Positions 1 to 5,020 of a DNA stretch of 5,546 nt are shown piece by piece. Each line of letters opens with the position of its first letter. Positions within the stretch are counted from its first letter, which is position 1. The notes under the pieces were generated by a model that ran no database searches, was not told the origin of the DNA, and saw only the letters and a program-made list of their open reading frames with translations. This stretch comes from Pseudomonadota bacterium (GTDB lineage: Bacteria > Pseudomonadota > Alphaproteobacteria > Micropepsales > Micropepsaceae): positions 1 through 5,546 of the forward strand of contig JAKAVI010000012.1 in NCBI GenBank assembly GCA_021817355.1. Reading direction: 5' to 3'. The position numbers and the translations under genes are program-made.

Positions 1-1258
1 CGCTATAGTGATGCGCAAAGAAATACAGATAGGAGGGCTCTGCCGCCGTGACCTCCGAACGGACGATCTTTTCCGCGGCCCAGCCAAACAGCGCATCGCG
101 CAATGCTGCCTGCATGCTGGCAGCGATGTTGTTGCCCGGGTAGAGCTTGAGGAATGCGGGCGCCAGATCACCATATCCGCGGCGGATTTGCTGCCGATAT
201 TGCTGGGGTGTGGAAGGGGCATGGGAGAGCAGGCCCGGCAGCGTGCCGATTTCATCACTGTTGAAGCCGGCGAGTACCGGGACATGTGCCTGCCGTCCGC
301 GGTTGAAGATCGTTACGATCTGGTGGGGCAGGACGTAGCCATCGATGGTGCCTTGCGGACGAAAGTGCAGCTTCAGAGCAGCGCGGGTGATCGCCGTGGC
401 GCTCATGGCACGCAGCTTTGTCAGGCTGCTTGCATGAAGGGCTGCTTCGAGCCTGGTTCCGATCTGCTGGGCAGAGGGCAGGCCGTGTTTGGCCGTGCGC
501 AGCTCCGGAAAGGACCGCATGTTCGGACTTTCGGCGATCGCCTTCTGGAAGAGCCCGCGCGCAAGCGGGCTGGCGAGCAGATAGGTGACGCTCAGCGCCC
601 CAGCCGATTCGCCCATGATCGTCACGTTCTTGGGATTTCCTCCGAAGGCGGCGATGTTGCTGCGCACCCATTTCAGCGCTGCGATCTGATCAAGGAGGCC
701 GTAGTTTCCCGACACATGGTGCGGCGATTCCTGGCTGAGCGCCGGTAATGCCAGCCAGCCCAAAGGCCCCAGACGATAGTTGAATGATACAAACACAACG
801 CCATGCGCGGCGAATTTGCGTCCGTCATAGATGGGCCTGGAACTTGCGCCAACTTCCAGGGCGCCGCCATAAATCCAAACGATAACGGGCAGATTTCTGG
901 CGCCCTCAGGCCGCCATACATTGAGCGACAGACAGTTCTCGCTCACCCTCGTTGGGGGATCCGCGTAGACACTCTTCCCACGAAACATGGGCTGGATGCA
1001 GCTTGGTCCAAAGGCGGTCGCCTCCCGCACACCCTGCCATGGCTTCGCCGCCAAAGGCGGCTGCCATCGCAGTTGACCAACCGGCGGTGCGGCATAAGGA
1101 ATGTTCAAGAATGCCGCGACATGGCCTGCCTCAGCCTTTCCGGCGAGCACGCCCTGCGTCTCCCTGACGGTCGGCGGGCTGGCAAGGGCACCTGGAAAAT
1201 CAAACAGGCCAAGCCCCAGCACGGTCGCCAAAGCGACCCTAGCAAGTGTCCCGAACAT
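1..1258 (-). CDS. Secreted type-B carboxylesterase (para-nitrobenzyl esterase family), C-terminus beyond left edge
   Basis: An uninterrupted minus-strand frame gives 419 residues and then leaves the window. It is an alpha/beta-hydrolase that cleaves carboxylic esters, probably in the periplasm or outside the cell. The first 26 residues look like a signal peptide ending near ALA. The nucleophile elbow is GESAG with Ser218. The likely acid is Glu336 in GFNSDE. The oxyanion-hole loop is IYGGA at 129-133, where many relatives have HGGG or HGGA. The family signature SENCLSLNVW (106-115) supplies Cys109, which probably bridges to Cys87. The catalytic His normally lies in a GAxH-type motif about 90 residues after the Glu, so it should fall just past the edge. 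Family members are usually about 500-550 residues. The ATG at 1258 follows a purine-rich GAGAGAGG about 5 bases upstream. The substrate cannot be told from sequence. Confidence 0.93.
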   Translation of the reverse strand, partial: MFGTLARVALATVLGLGLFDFPGALASPPTVRETQGVLAGKAEAGHVAAFLNIPYAAPPVGQLRWQPPLAAKPWQGVREATAFGPSCIQPMFRGKSVYADPPTRVSENCLSLNVWRPEGARNLPVIVWIYGGALEVGASSRPIYDGRKFAAHGVVFVSFNYRLGPLGWLALPALSQESPHHVSGNYGLLDQIAALKWVRSNIAAFGGNPKNVTIMGESAGALSVTYLLASPLARGLFQKAIAESPNMRSFPELRTAKHGLPSAQQIGTRLEAALHASSLTKLRAMSATAITRAALKLHFRPQGTIDGYVLPHQIVTIFNRGRQAHVPVLAGFNSDEIGTLPGLLSHAPSTPQQYRQQIRRGYGDLAPAFLKLYPGNNIAASMQAALRDALFGWAAEKIVRSEVTAAEPSYLYFFAHHYS

Positions 1259-1294
1259 CTATCCCTCTCTCGGCGTTCTGTGAGCCTTGCAGAA

Positions 1295-1323
1295 ATGATC
1301 AACGCAGCCGCCCGACCTGTCAA
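1295..1323 (-). promoter_or_regulatory. Putative sigma70-type promoter of the carboxylesterase
   Basis: On the minus strand a perfect -35 box TTGACA (1323-1318) is followed after 17 bases by GATCAT (1300-1295), a 4/6 match to the -10 consensus. Transcription would start near 1288, giving a leader of about 30 bases before the ATG at 1258. The DNA upstream of the -35 is AT-rich, unlike its GC-rich surroundings. The -10 is weak, so the call is tentative. Confidence 0.4.
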
Positions 1324-1325
1324 TA

Positions 1326-1349
1326 TATTTCTTTCCTACACAAGAAATA
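1326..1349. promoter_or_regulatory. Inverted repeat upstream of the esterase promoter, possible operator
   Basis: TATTTCTT (1326-1333) and AAGAAATA (1342-1349) are perfect 8-base inverted arms separated by 8 bases. The dyad sits 2 bases upstream of the putative -35 box of the esterase. The position and AT-rich arms suit a dimeric regulator binding site. No regulator gene is in the window, so the partner is unknown. No T-tract follows, which argues against a terminator. Confidence 0.3.
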
Positions 1350-1583
1350 AATAACCGGTCATGGAGATCCTTCCGTGGGCCGAAATCCGGCCCAAGCTGG
1401 TGGCACAGGGATTGAGCTGGGGGGAAAGTCCGCGCCCGCAGCGCGACCGATCCGTCCTCCATCCCGACAGCGCCACGCGCCATTGCGAGGCTTGGCGGCA
1501 CGACAAGAGGCGCGGGCCGCAAAGGCTACGGTCCCGCCACAAATCGGCACGCTACGGGCAAGCCGGATCAACGCGCCTGACTG

Positions 1584-1721
1584 TTGATCTGGGGAGCCAT
1601 CGCTGTAGTGGTCACGTTCACCGCCCTCCCGTTCGTGCTCCGCGCCGTAGCGCAGGGTACAAACGCCAACATCCTCGCCGTCATCATCGATAAAATCAGC
1701 GGGAGCCGGGACGTCACTTGA
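1584..1721 (+). CDS. Possible 45-residue membrane mini-protein or pseudogene tail
   Basis: The plus frame from TTG at 1584 to TGA at 1719-1721 encodes one strong hydrophobic helix (IWGAIAVVVTFTALPFVL, about residues 3-20). A short amphipathic segment with ILAVIIDKI and a polar C-terminus follow. The composition looks protein-like, unlike the other frames here. However, the start would be TTG (or CTG at 1581) directly after an in-frame TGA at 1578-1580, and I see no clear ribosome binding site. The same frame is also open upstream from 1416 to the TGA at 1578, so this could be the tail of a gene broken by a stop. I do not recognise a family. Confidence 0.2.
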   Translation: MIWGAIAVVVTFTALPFVLRAVAQGTNANILAVIIDKISGSRDVT

Positions 1722-1732
1722 TGACGTCCGGC
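1706..1732. repeat. Perfect hairpin overlapping the mini-ORF stop codon
   Basis: GGACGTCA (1709-1716) and TGACGTCC (1722-1729) are perfect 8-base inverted arms around a 5-base loop that contains the mini-ORF stop codon. Allowing one bulged base, the stem extends to about 10 bp (CCGG...CCGG). No T-tract follows on either strand. Confidence 0.5.
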
Positions 1733-1742
1733 CAGTTCCGAG

Positions 1743-1763
1743 GGCCGAACGCGTCGTTCGGTC
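1743..1763. repeat. Perfect short hairpin
   Basis: CCGAACG (1745-1751) and CGTTCGG (1755-1761) form a 7-bp stem with a 3-base loop. One G-T and one G-C pair extend it to 9 pairs. It lies 13 bases beyond the right arm of the previous hairpin. Its role is unknown. Confidence 0.45.
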
Positions 1764-1833
1764 GGGGCTGAATTGCACAGCGCCAACCCAAAGAGGATCA
1801 CCACATGCTGCAAAGCGGCGGCAAGAACGAAAG

Positions 1834-1859
1834 CCATGAACGATAGAGTATCGTTGTGG
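1834..1859. repeat. Perfect short hairpin
   Basis: AACGATA (1839-1845) and TATCGTT (1849-1855) form a 7-bp stem around GAG. Outside a small internal loop, CCA/TGG (1834-1836 and 1857-1859) adds three more pairs. It stands alone in gene-poor sequence and its function is unknown. Confidence 0.4.
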
Positions 1860-1930
1860 GTGCAGCGTAAAGGCGGGCCCCGGACATGCGTATCGGATGA
1901 GGTGAGGGTCCTGCTGAGATCAACGCACTC

Positions 1931-2004
1931 TTGAGGCAATTCAATCCGTCGATGACAGGAACACTGGAAGCGTTGCGGATCGCCACCATGGGCGGTGCAA
2001 CAGC
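1931..2004 (+). pseudogene. Possible amidohydrolase C-terminal fragment
   Basis: The plus frame contains TGTLEALRIATMGGATA, resembling the segment (T)P-EALR-AT-GGA-ALGL found near the end of metal-dependent amidohydrolases, before the IGSLE-GK-ADL motif. The resemblance stops at once: the downstream residues do not continue into that motif, and the preceding frame lacks the metal-binding motifs. If real, it is a tiny decayed remnant. Chance similarity is quite possible. Confidence 0.12.
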
Positions 2005-2051
2005 GACGCAGCGCAAGTCAGCTCCCGAGAGCTTTCAGGCCTTGATCCCAT

Positions 2052-2076
2052 TGCAAAGCTTCGCATCAGCTTTGCA
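2052..2076. terminator. Perfect 9-bp hairpin downstream of acr3
   Basis: TGCAAAGCT (2052-2060) and AGCTTTGCA (2068-2076) are perfect inverted arms with a 7-base loop, about 90 bases past the acr3 stop codon. The position suits an operon end. There is no T-tract on the minus strand after the stem, so it is not a canonical intrinsic terminator. It could instead block 3' exonucleases or be a protein-binding dyad. Confidence 0.3.
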
Positions 2077-2164
2077 GCGCAGAACGGAATGTGCCTGGAG
2101 GCAAAGCCTATTTGGCCGGAAGGAAACTGTCTTTTGGTCCGGCGCCCGCACGGCAGGCCCAGCC

Positions 2165-3229
2165 CTATGTGCGGCCAGCACGGCTCCTTGAGTGTGCGGG
2201 CCTTTGGTTACGTGCGTCGTACCAGCCTTCTGAGCGGTTGACGATGAAGACCACCGAGAGCATCACCGGAACTTCGATGAGTACCCCCACGACGGTGGCC
2301 AGCGCGGCTCCCGACTGAAACCCGAAGAGGCTGATGGCTGCAGCGACCGCAAGCTCGAAGAAATTCGAGGCGCCGATGAGCGCCGAGGGGCCGGCCACGC
2401 AGTGCTGTTCGCCCACAAGCCGGTTCAGGTAATAGGCAAATCCCGCATTGAAATAGACCTGGATGAGGATGGGAACGGCAATGAGGACGATGACAAGAGG
2501 CTCGGAAAGCAGTTGGTTCGCCTGAAAACTGAAGAGCAGAACGAGCGTGAGGAGAAGGGCCACGAGCGACACGGGCGCCAAGCGCGCAAGGACGAGCTTG
2601 AGCCCCTCCTCTTTGCTGCCCCCAAGCAAGGCATAGCGCAGCCCCTGGGCAAGGATGACGGGCACGATGATGTAGAGCCCGACCGAGAGGGCCAGCGTGT
2701 TCCAGGGCACGGTGATGGCGGAAAGGCCAAGCAGGAGCCCGACGATGGGCGCAAAGGCGATCACCATGATGGTGTCATTGAGTGCCACCTGGCTCAGCGT
2801 GAAATGCGGCTCGCCATGGGCCAGATTCGACCACACGAACACCATGGCGGTGCAAGGGGCTGCCGCAAGAAGGATGAGGCCGGCGATATAGCTGTCGATC
2901 TGGGCAGCAGGAAGCAGCGGGCGGAAAAGATAGCCGATGAAGAGCCAGGCCAGCGCCGCCATCGAGAACGGTTTGACCGCCCAGTTGATGAAAAGGGTCA
3001 CACCAATACCGCGCCAGTGCTCTGCCACCTGGCCAAGAGCGGCAAAGTCGATGCGCATCAGCATCGGCACGATCATCAGCCAGATGAGCACGGCGACCGG
3101 CAGATTGACTTCGGCGAGTTCAACCTGGCCGATGGCCTGGAACACATGTGGCAGGAGGTGGCCGAGAGTGACCCCGGCAACGATGCAGAGCACCACCCAG
3201 AGACTGAGAAAGCGTTCAAAGGTGGACAT
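2165..3229 (-). CDS. acr3: Arsenite efflux permease Acr3
   Basis: This 354-residue inner-membrane carrier exports arsenite, probably driven by proton motive force, and is the final step of the ars pathway. The chain is hydrophobic almost throughout, with roughly ten membrane spans as expected for ACR3-family (BASS-like) transporters. The family's essential cysteine is seen as Cys126 in APCTAMVFVWS, and the conserved acidic residue as Glu319 in GVLIEVPVM. Length is normal, with a polar C-terminal tail of about 20 residues. The ATG at 3229 begins 4 bases after the arsC stop codon, with GGGACGG in the end of arsC as ribosome binding site. It is therefore surely cotranscribed and probably translationally coupled to arsC. 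Such genes are often loosely named arsB, but the sequence is of Acr3 type, not the ArsB antiporter type. Confidence 0.96.
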   Translation of the reverse strand: MSTFERFLSLWVVLCIVAGVTLGHLLPHVFQAIGQVELAEVNLPVAVLIWLMIVPMLMRIDFAALGQVAEHWRGIGVTLFINWAVKPFSMAALAWLFIGYLFRPLLPAAQIDSYIAGLILLAAAPCTAMVFVWSNLAHGEPHFTLSQVALNDTIMVIAFAPIVGLLLGLSAITVPWNTLALSVGLYIIVPVILAQGLRYALLGGSKEEGLKLVLARLAPVSLVALLLTLVLLFSFQANQLLSEPLVIVLIAVPILIQVYFNAGFAYYLNRLVGEQHCVAGPSALIGASNFFELAVAAAISLFGFQSGAALATVVGVLIEVPVMLSVVFIVNRSEGWYDARNQRPAHSRSRAGRT

Positions 3230-3233
3230 GGGT

Positions 3234-3659
3234 CTATACCGTCCCTACCCGTCGGCCATGTTCGTCGATCACCCGCTCGCCGTCTTCCTTGAAGAACTCA
3301 CCACGCTGGGGGGGCAGAAGATCCAGAACCTGTTCGGAAGGCCGGCACAGCCTCACGCCTTTAGGACTGACAACGATCGGCCGGTTGATGAGAACGGGAT
3401 GGGCAAGCATGGCGGCGATGAGTTCTTCATCGCTCTTGCCTGGATCAGCAAGATTCAGTTCGCCGTAGGGCGTGCCCTTCTCCCGCAACAGCGCACGCAC
3501 CGAAACCCCCATCCGCGCGATCAGCTCTTTCAGTAGCGCGCGCGAAGGTGGCGTCTTCAGATATTCGATGACATGGGGCTCGACGCCGGCATTGCGGATC
3601 AGCGCGAGCGTATTGCGCGAGGTGCCGCAGGCAGGATTGTGATAGATGATAACGTCCAT
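3234..3659 (-). CDS. arsC: Arsenate reductase ArsC, glutaredoxin-dependent
   Basis: This 141-residue cytoplasmic enzyme reduces arsenate to arsenite using glutathione and glutaredoxin, supplying the substrate that Acr3 exports. The N-terminus IIYHNPACGTSRNT carries the catalytic Cys11. Arg59 (RALLREK), Arg93 (LINRPIVV) and Arg106 (RLCRPSE) correspond to Arg60, Arg94 and Arg107 of plasmid R773 ArsC, with a one-residue offset. Length equals that of the R773 enzyme, and the similarity runs to the C-terminus (FFKEDGERVIDEHGRR). It is not the thioredoxin-coupled, phosphatase-like type. The ATG at 3659 has GAGGAC about 5 bases upstream. It is the middle gene of the operon, separated from arsR by 135 bases and from acr3 by 4. 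Confidence 0.97.
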   Translation of the reverse strand: MDVIIYHNPACGTSRNTLALIRNAGVEPHVIEYLKTPPSRALLKELIARMGVSVRALLREKGTPYGELNLADPGKSDEELIAAMLAHPVLINRPIVVSPKGVRLCRPSEQVLDLLPPQRGEFFKEDGERVIDEHGRRVGTV

Positions 3660-3749
3660 GATGTCCTCATGCGGGATTAAGGGCGACGGAGTTCCGGCCG
3701 CGCTGCCACGGGTCTGTCGCGCAAAGGACAGCGACTTTGCGGGCGCGCA

Positions 3750-3768
3750 GCAGGCCGAAGGGGCCCGC
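3750..3768 (-). promoter_or_regulatory. Hairpin in the arsR-arsC gap
   Basis: Read on the minus strand, GCGGGCC and GGCCTGC pair as a 7-bp stem (one G-T pair) around CCTTC. It begins about 26 bases after the arsR stop codon in the otherwise gene-free 135-base gap before arsC. No T-tract follows, so it is more likely an RNA processing or stability element, or simply a GC-rich stem, than a terminator. Confidence 0.3.
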
Positions 3769-3794
3769 CTTGGCTTGGCTTCGGGGCAAAGGGA

Positions 3795-4166
3795 TCAGCC
3801 ATCGAGCCGGCGTCCTGCGGATGTCTTTTGGGGGACGCAGCAGGGGGCAAGGTCGGCCATCAATGGCGTGCAGATCTCCGGGTGGCCGCCACAGCAGTCC
3901 TTGATCAGAAAGCCCGCGAGGGCGCGGACGCAATCCAGCTGCGCGCGATAGATGATCGAGCGGCTCCGCCGCTCGGCCGCGATAAGACCGGTCCGCGCAA
4001 GGATCGCCAGATGGCTCGAGAGCGTGTTGTGGGGTACCTCCAGATGGCGGGCGACGTCACCGGCGGCAAGCCCATCAGGCTCATGGGCAACGAGGAGGCG
4101 GAACACCTCGAGCCGTGTGCGCTGGGAGAGGGCGGCAAAAGCGCCCAGAGCCTGAACGTCATCCAT
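3795..4166 (-). CDS. arsR: ArsR-family arsenite-responsive repressor
   Basis: This 123-residue winged-helix repressor of the ArsR/SmtB family releases DNA when it binds As(III). The N-terminal helix MDDVQALGAFAALSQRTRLE is the usual start of this family. The recognition helix region is VPHNTLSSHLAIL (about 44-56), followed by the wing around RRSRSIIY. The classic R773 metal site (CxC in the recognition helix) is absent. Cysteines are instead at 79, 91, 92, 99, 109 and 110, mainly in DCCGGHPEIC and APCC, which suggests a C-terminal As(III) site as described for the Acidithiobacillus ferrooxidans type of ArsR. An upstream in-frame ATG at 4232 would add 22 residues, but it lacks a ribosome binding site, would overlap the promoter and lies outside the family alignment. 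ATG 4166 is therefore chosen. It is first in the operon with arsC and acr3. Confidence 0.94.
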   Translation of the reverse strand: MDDVQALGAFAALSQRTRLEVFRLLVAHEPDGLAAGDVARHLEVPHNTLSSHLAILARTGLIAAERRSRSIIYRAQLDCVRALAGFLIKDCCGGHPEICTPLMADLAPCCVPQKTSAGRRLDG

Positions 4167-4190
4167 ATGTCCATAATATTCGACATATGG
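4163..4190. promoter_or_regulatory. arsR: ArsR operator (inverted repeat)
   Basis: CCATATGTC (4163-4171) and GACATATGG (4182-4190) are perfect 9-base inverted arms around an AT-rich 10-base spacer. The dyad covers the -10 box, most of the promoter spacer and the arsR start codon. It resembles the ATAT-rich dyads bound by ArsR/SmtB repressors. Bound ArsR would block RNA polymerase, giving autoregulation relieved by arsenite. Confidence 0.75.
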
Positions 4191-4201
4191 ACGCTTTGCA
4201 A
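4173..4201 (-). promoter_or_regulatory. arsR: ars operon promoter
   Basis: On the minus strand the -35 box TTGCAA (4201-4196) and -10 box TATTAT (4178-4173) are separated by exactly 17 bases. Each differs only slightly from the sigma70 consensus. Six bases separate the -10 box from the arsR ATG, so the expected start point falls on or next to the A of that codon at 4166. Confidence 0.7.
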
Positions 4202-4341
4202 CAGCAATCACCGGCGGCGCCAGCAGACACATGCAGGGTTACGCAGCACATGGGTTGTCCCATTTAAGAGCCGCCCAAGGGAACAGCTGCGCGCCCGGCC
4301 TCTGTGCAGCTTGCGTAGTCGAGCCAATCACCGACTGAAAA

Positions 4342-4482
4342 TGGAGGGACCCCGGGCGCCGGAGTGGTTCAGGCTGCCGTTTTGACCCTGAGCCGGGCGT
4401 GTTGCTCCTCGAATCAAGCGGGGCTGAGATATCCCGGGGCGCAATCTAGCCGGCGCTGATTACAGGTGATCTCGATGAACCC
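4342..4482 (-). mobile_element. Remnant of an IS3-family insertion sequence (transposase C-terminus and end repeat)
   Basis: The minus frame at 4479-4417 reads FIEITCNQRRLDCAPGYLSP, matching the end of IS3-family OrfB transposases (IE-YYN-RRLHSALGYLSP). It then hits TGA at 4416-4414 and continues in the same frame as FEEQHARLRVKTAA to a second TGA at 4371-4369. Relatives typically continue GYLSP-xFE without a stop, so the first TGA is probably a nonsense mutation. The sequence at 4342-4371, starting TGGAGGGACCCC on the plus strand, lies where the right terminal repeat should be and begins with TG as IS3 ends do. The DDE catalytic region is missing upstream and I see no matching second end, so the copy is dead. 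Confidence 0.65.
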
Positions 4483-4679
4483 CCGGAACCTGCACTGCGA
4501 CATCATCGAGAAGAAATGGCGCGCGCTGAAGCCTTTTGAGGCGCGCCCTCTCAACGAGCCCGACAAAGCTGGAACCCGAAGAAAGACGGCCCAAAGCTGC
4601 CGTTCGCAACACCCTCGCCCAGCCAACGCCTCGCCGCAGAGCGGCCACCCCAGCGGGCAGTATCGGCCTTTGTCGTGCG

Positions 4680-4871
4680 TCAGCGACCGATATGAATGTT
4701 GTTCAAGGATCCCAATACCCCGAAGGCCTGCAGCAACCACAGCACAACCGCGATCACGACGACAACATTCAGGATACTTTTGATCTTGCTGTCCATCGGT
4801 ATGTAGGAATTGACGAGCCAAAGCAGCACGCCAACCACAATAAGGACGACAACCAGGGTAACAAGCGGCAT
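4680..4871 (-). CDS. Small two-helix membrane protein, Thivi_2564 family
   Basis: This 63-residue protein has two hydrophobic helices, about residues 2-20 (LVTLVVVLIVVGVLLWLV) and 33-52 (ILNVVVVIAVVLWLLQAFGV). They are joined by the polar segment NSYIPMDSKIKS, and the tail ends IHIGR. Length, helix spacing and the NSYIPMD-KIK-ILN pattern match the conserved bacterial family named after Thivi_2564. Its function is unknown; it should sit in the inner membrane. A strong ribosome binding site AGGAG lies 7 bases before the ATG at 4871. It is 149 bases downstream of the SYLF gene stop, with a hairpin between them, so it is probably its own transcription unit. Confidence 0.88.
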   Translation of the reverse strand: MPLVTLVVVLIVVGVLLWLVNSYIPMDSKIKSILNVVVVIAVVLWLLQAFGVLGSLNNIHIGR

Positions 4872-4989
4872 ACTATTTCTCCTATTTGAAGCTCGCGCTT
4901 GGAAGCCGCGCGCTCACGGCCATGAGGCAAACAGCCAGTCCACACAAACTGAGGCATTTGTCGCGGACAGCTGGCAAGACGGGCAGATG

Positions 4990-5009
4990 ACGGCCACCTG
5001 CGTGGCCGT
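4990..5009 (-). terminator. Hairpin after the SYLF gene, probable terminator
   Basis: ACGGCCAC (4990-4997) and GTGGCCGT (5002-5009) form a perfect 8-bp stem with a 4-base loop, 11 bases past the stop codon at 5021. A stem this strong this close to a stop suggests a transcript end. No T-tract follows in the minus direction, so termination strength is uncertain. Confidence 0.5.
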
Positions 5010-5020
5010 TTGATCCGGAC

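Larger units (their letters stand above)
1350..2164. other. Gene-poor stretch with no convincing gene
   Basis: About 800 bases lie between the esterase promoter region and the acr3 stop codon. Frames on both strands are short, lack good ribosome binding sites and look unlike known proteins. What can be seen is one possible small membrane ORF (1584-1721), a short amidohydrolase-like peptide near 1931-2004 and several perfect hairpins. I read this as intergenic or decayed DNA, perhaps left by an insertion or deletion. Confidence 0.5.

Noticed and set aside
8..748. Plus-strand open frame of 246 codons
   Set aside because: It is antisense to the carboxylesterase, whose frame shows GESAG and other family motifs across the same bases.
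803..1354. Plus-strand open frame of 183 codons
   Set aside because: It is antisense to the N-terminal part of the esterase and its promoter, with no recognisable product.
1359..1778. Minus-strand open frame of 139 codons upstream of the esterase
   Set aside because: It has a highly polar product with no family resemblance and no ribosome binding site. Part of it is the antisense of the hydrophobic plus-strand mini-ORF.
2402..3292. Long plus-strand open frame of 296 codons
   Set aside because: It lies opposite acr3, and its charged, low-complexity product is what the antisense of a hydrophobic membrane gene gives. Acr3 and ArsC on the other strand are unmistakable.
4167..4232. N-terminal extension of ArsR from ATG 4232
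   Set aside because: It has no ribosome binding site, falls across the -35/-10 boxes and operator, and is not part of the ArsR family alignment.
3828..4385. Plus-strand open frame of 185 codons
   Set aside because: It is antisense to arsR and its promoter; the product resembles no known family.
4518..4547. GGCGCGC/GCGCGCC inverted repeat with a 16-base loop
   Set aside because: It is pure GC alternation with a long loop, likely by chance in this composition, and has no T-tract or suitable gene position.
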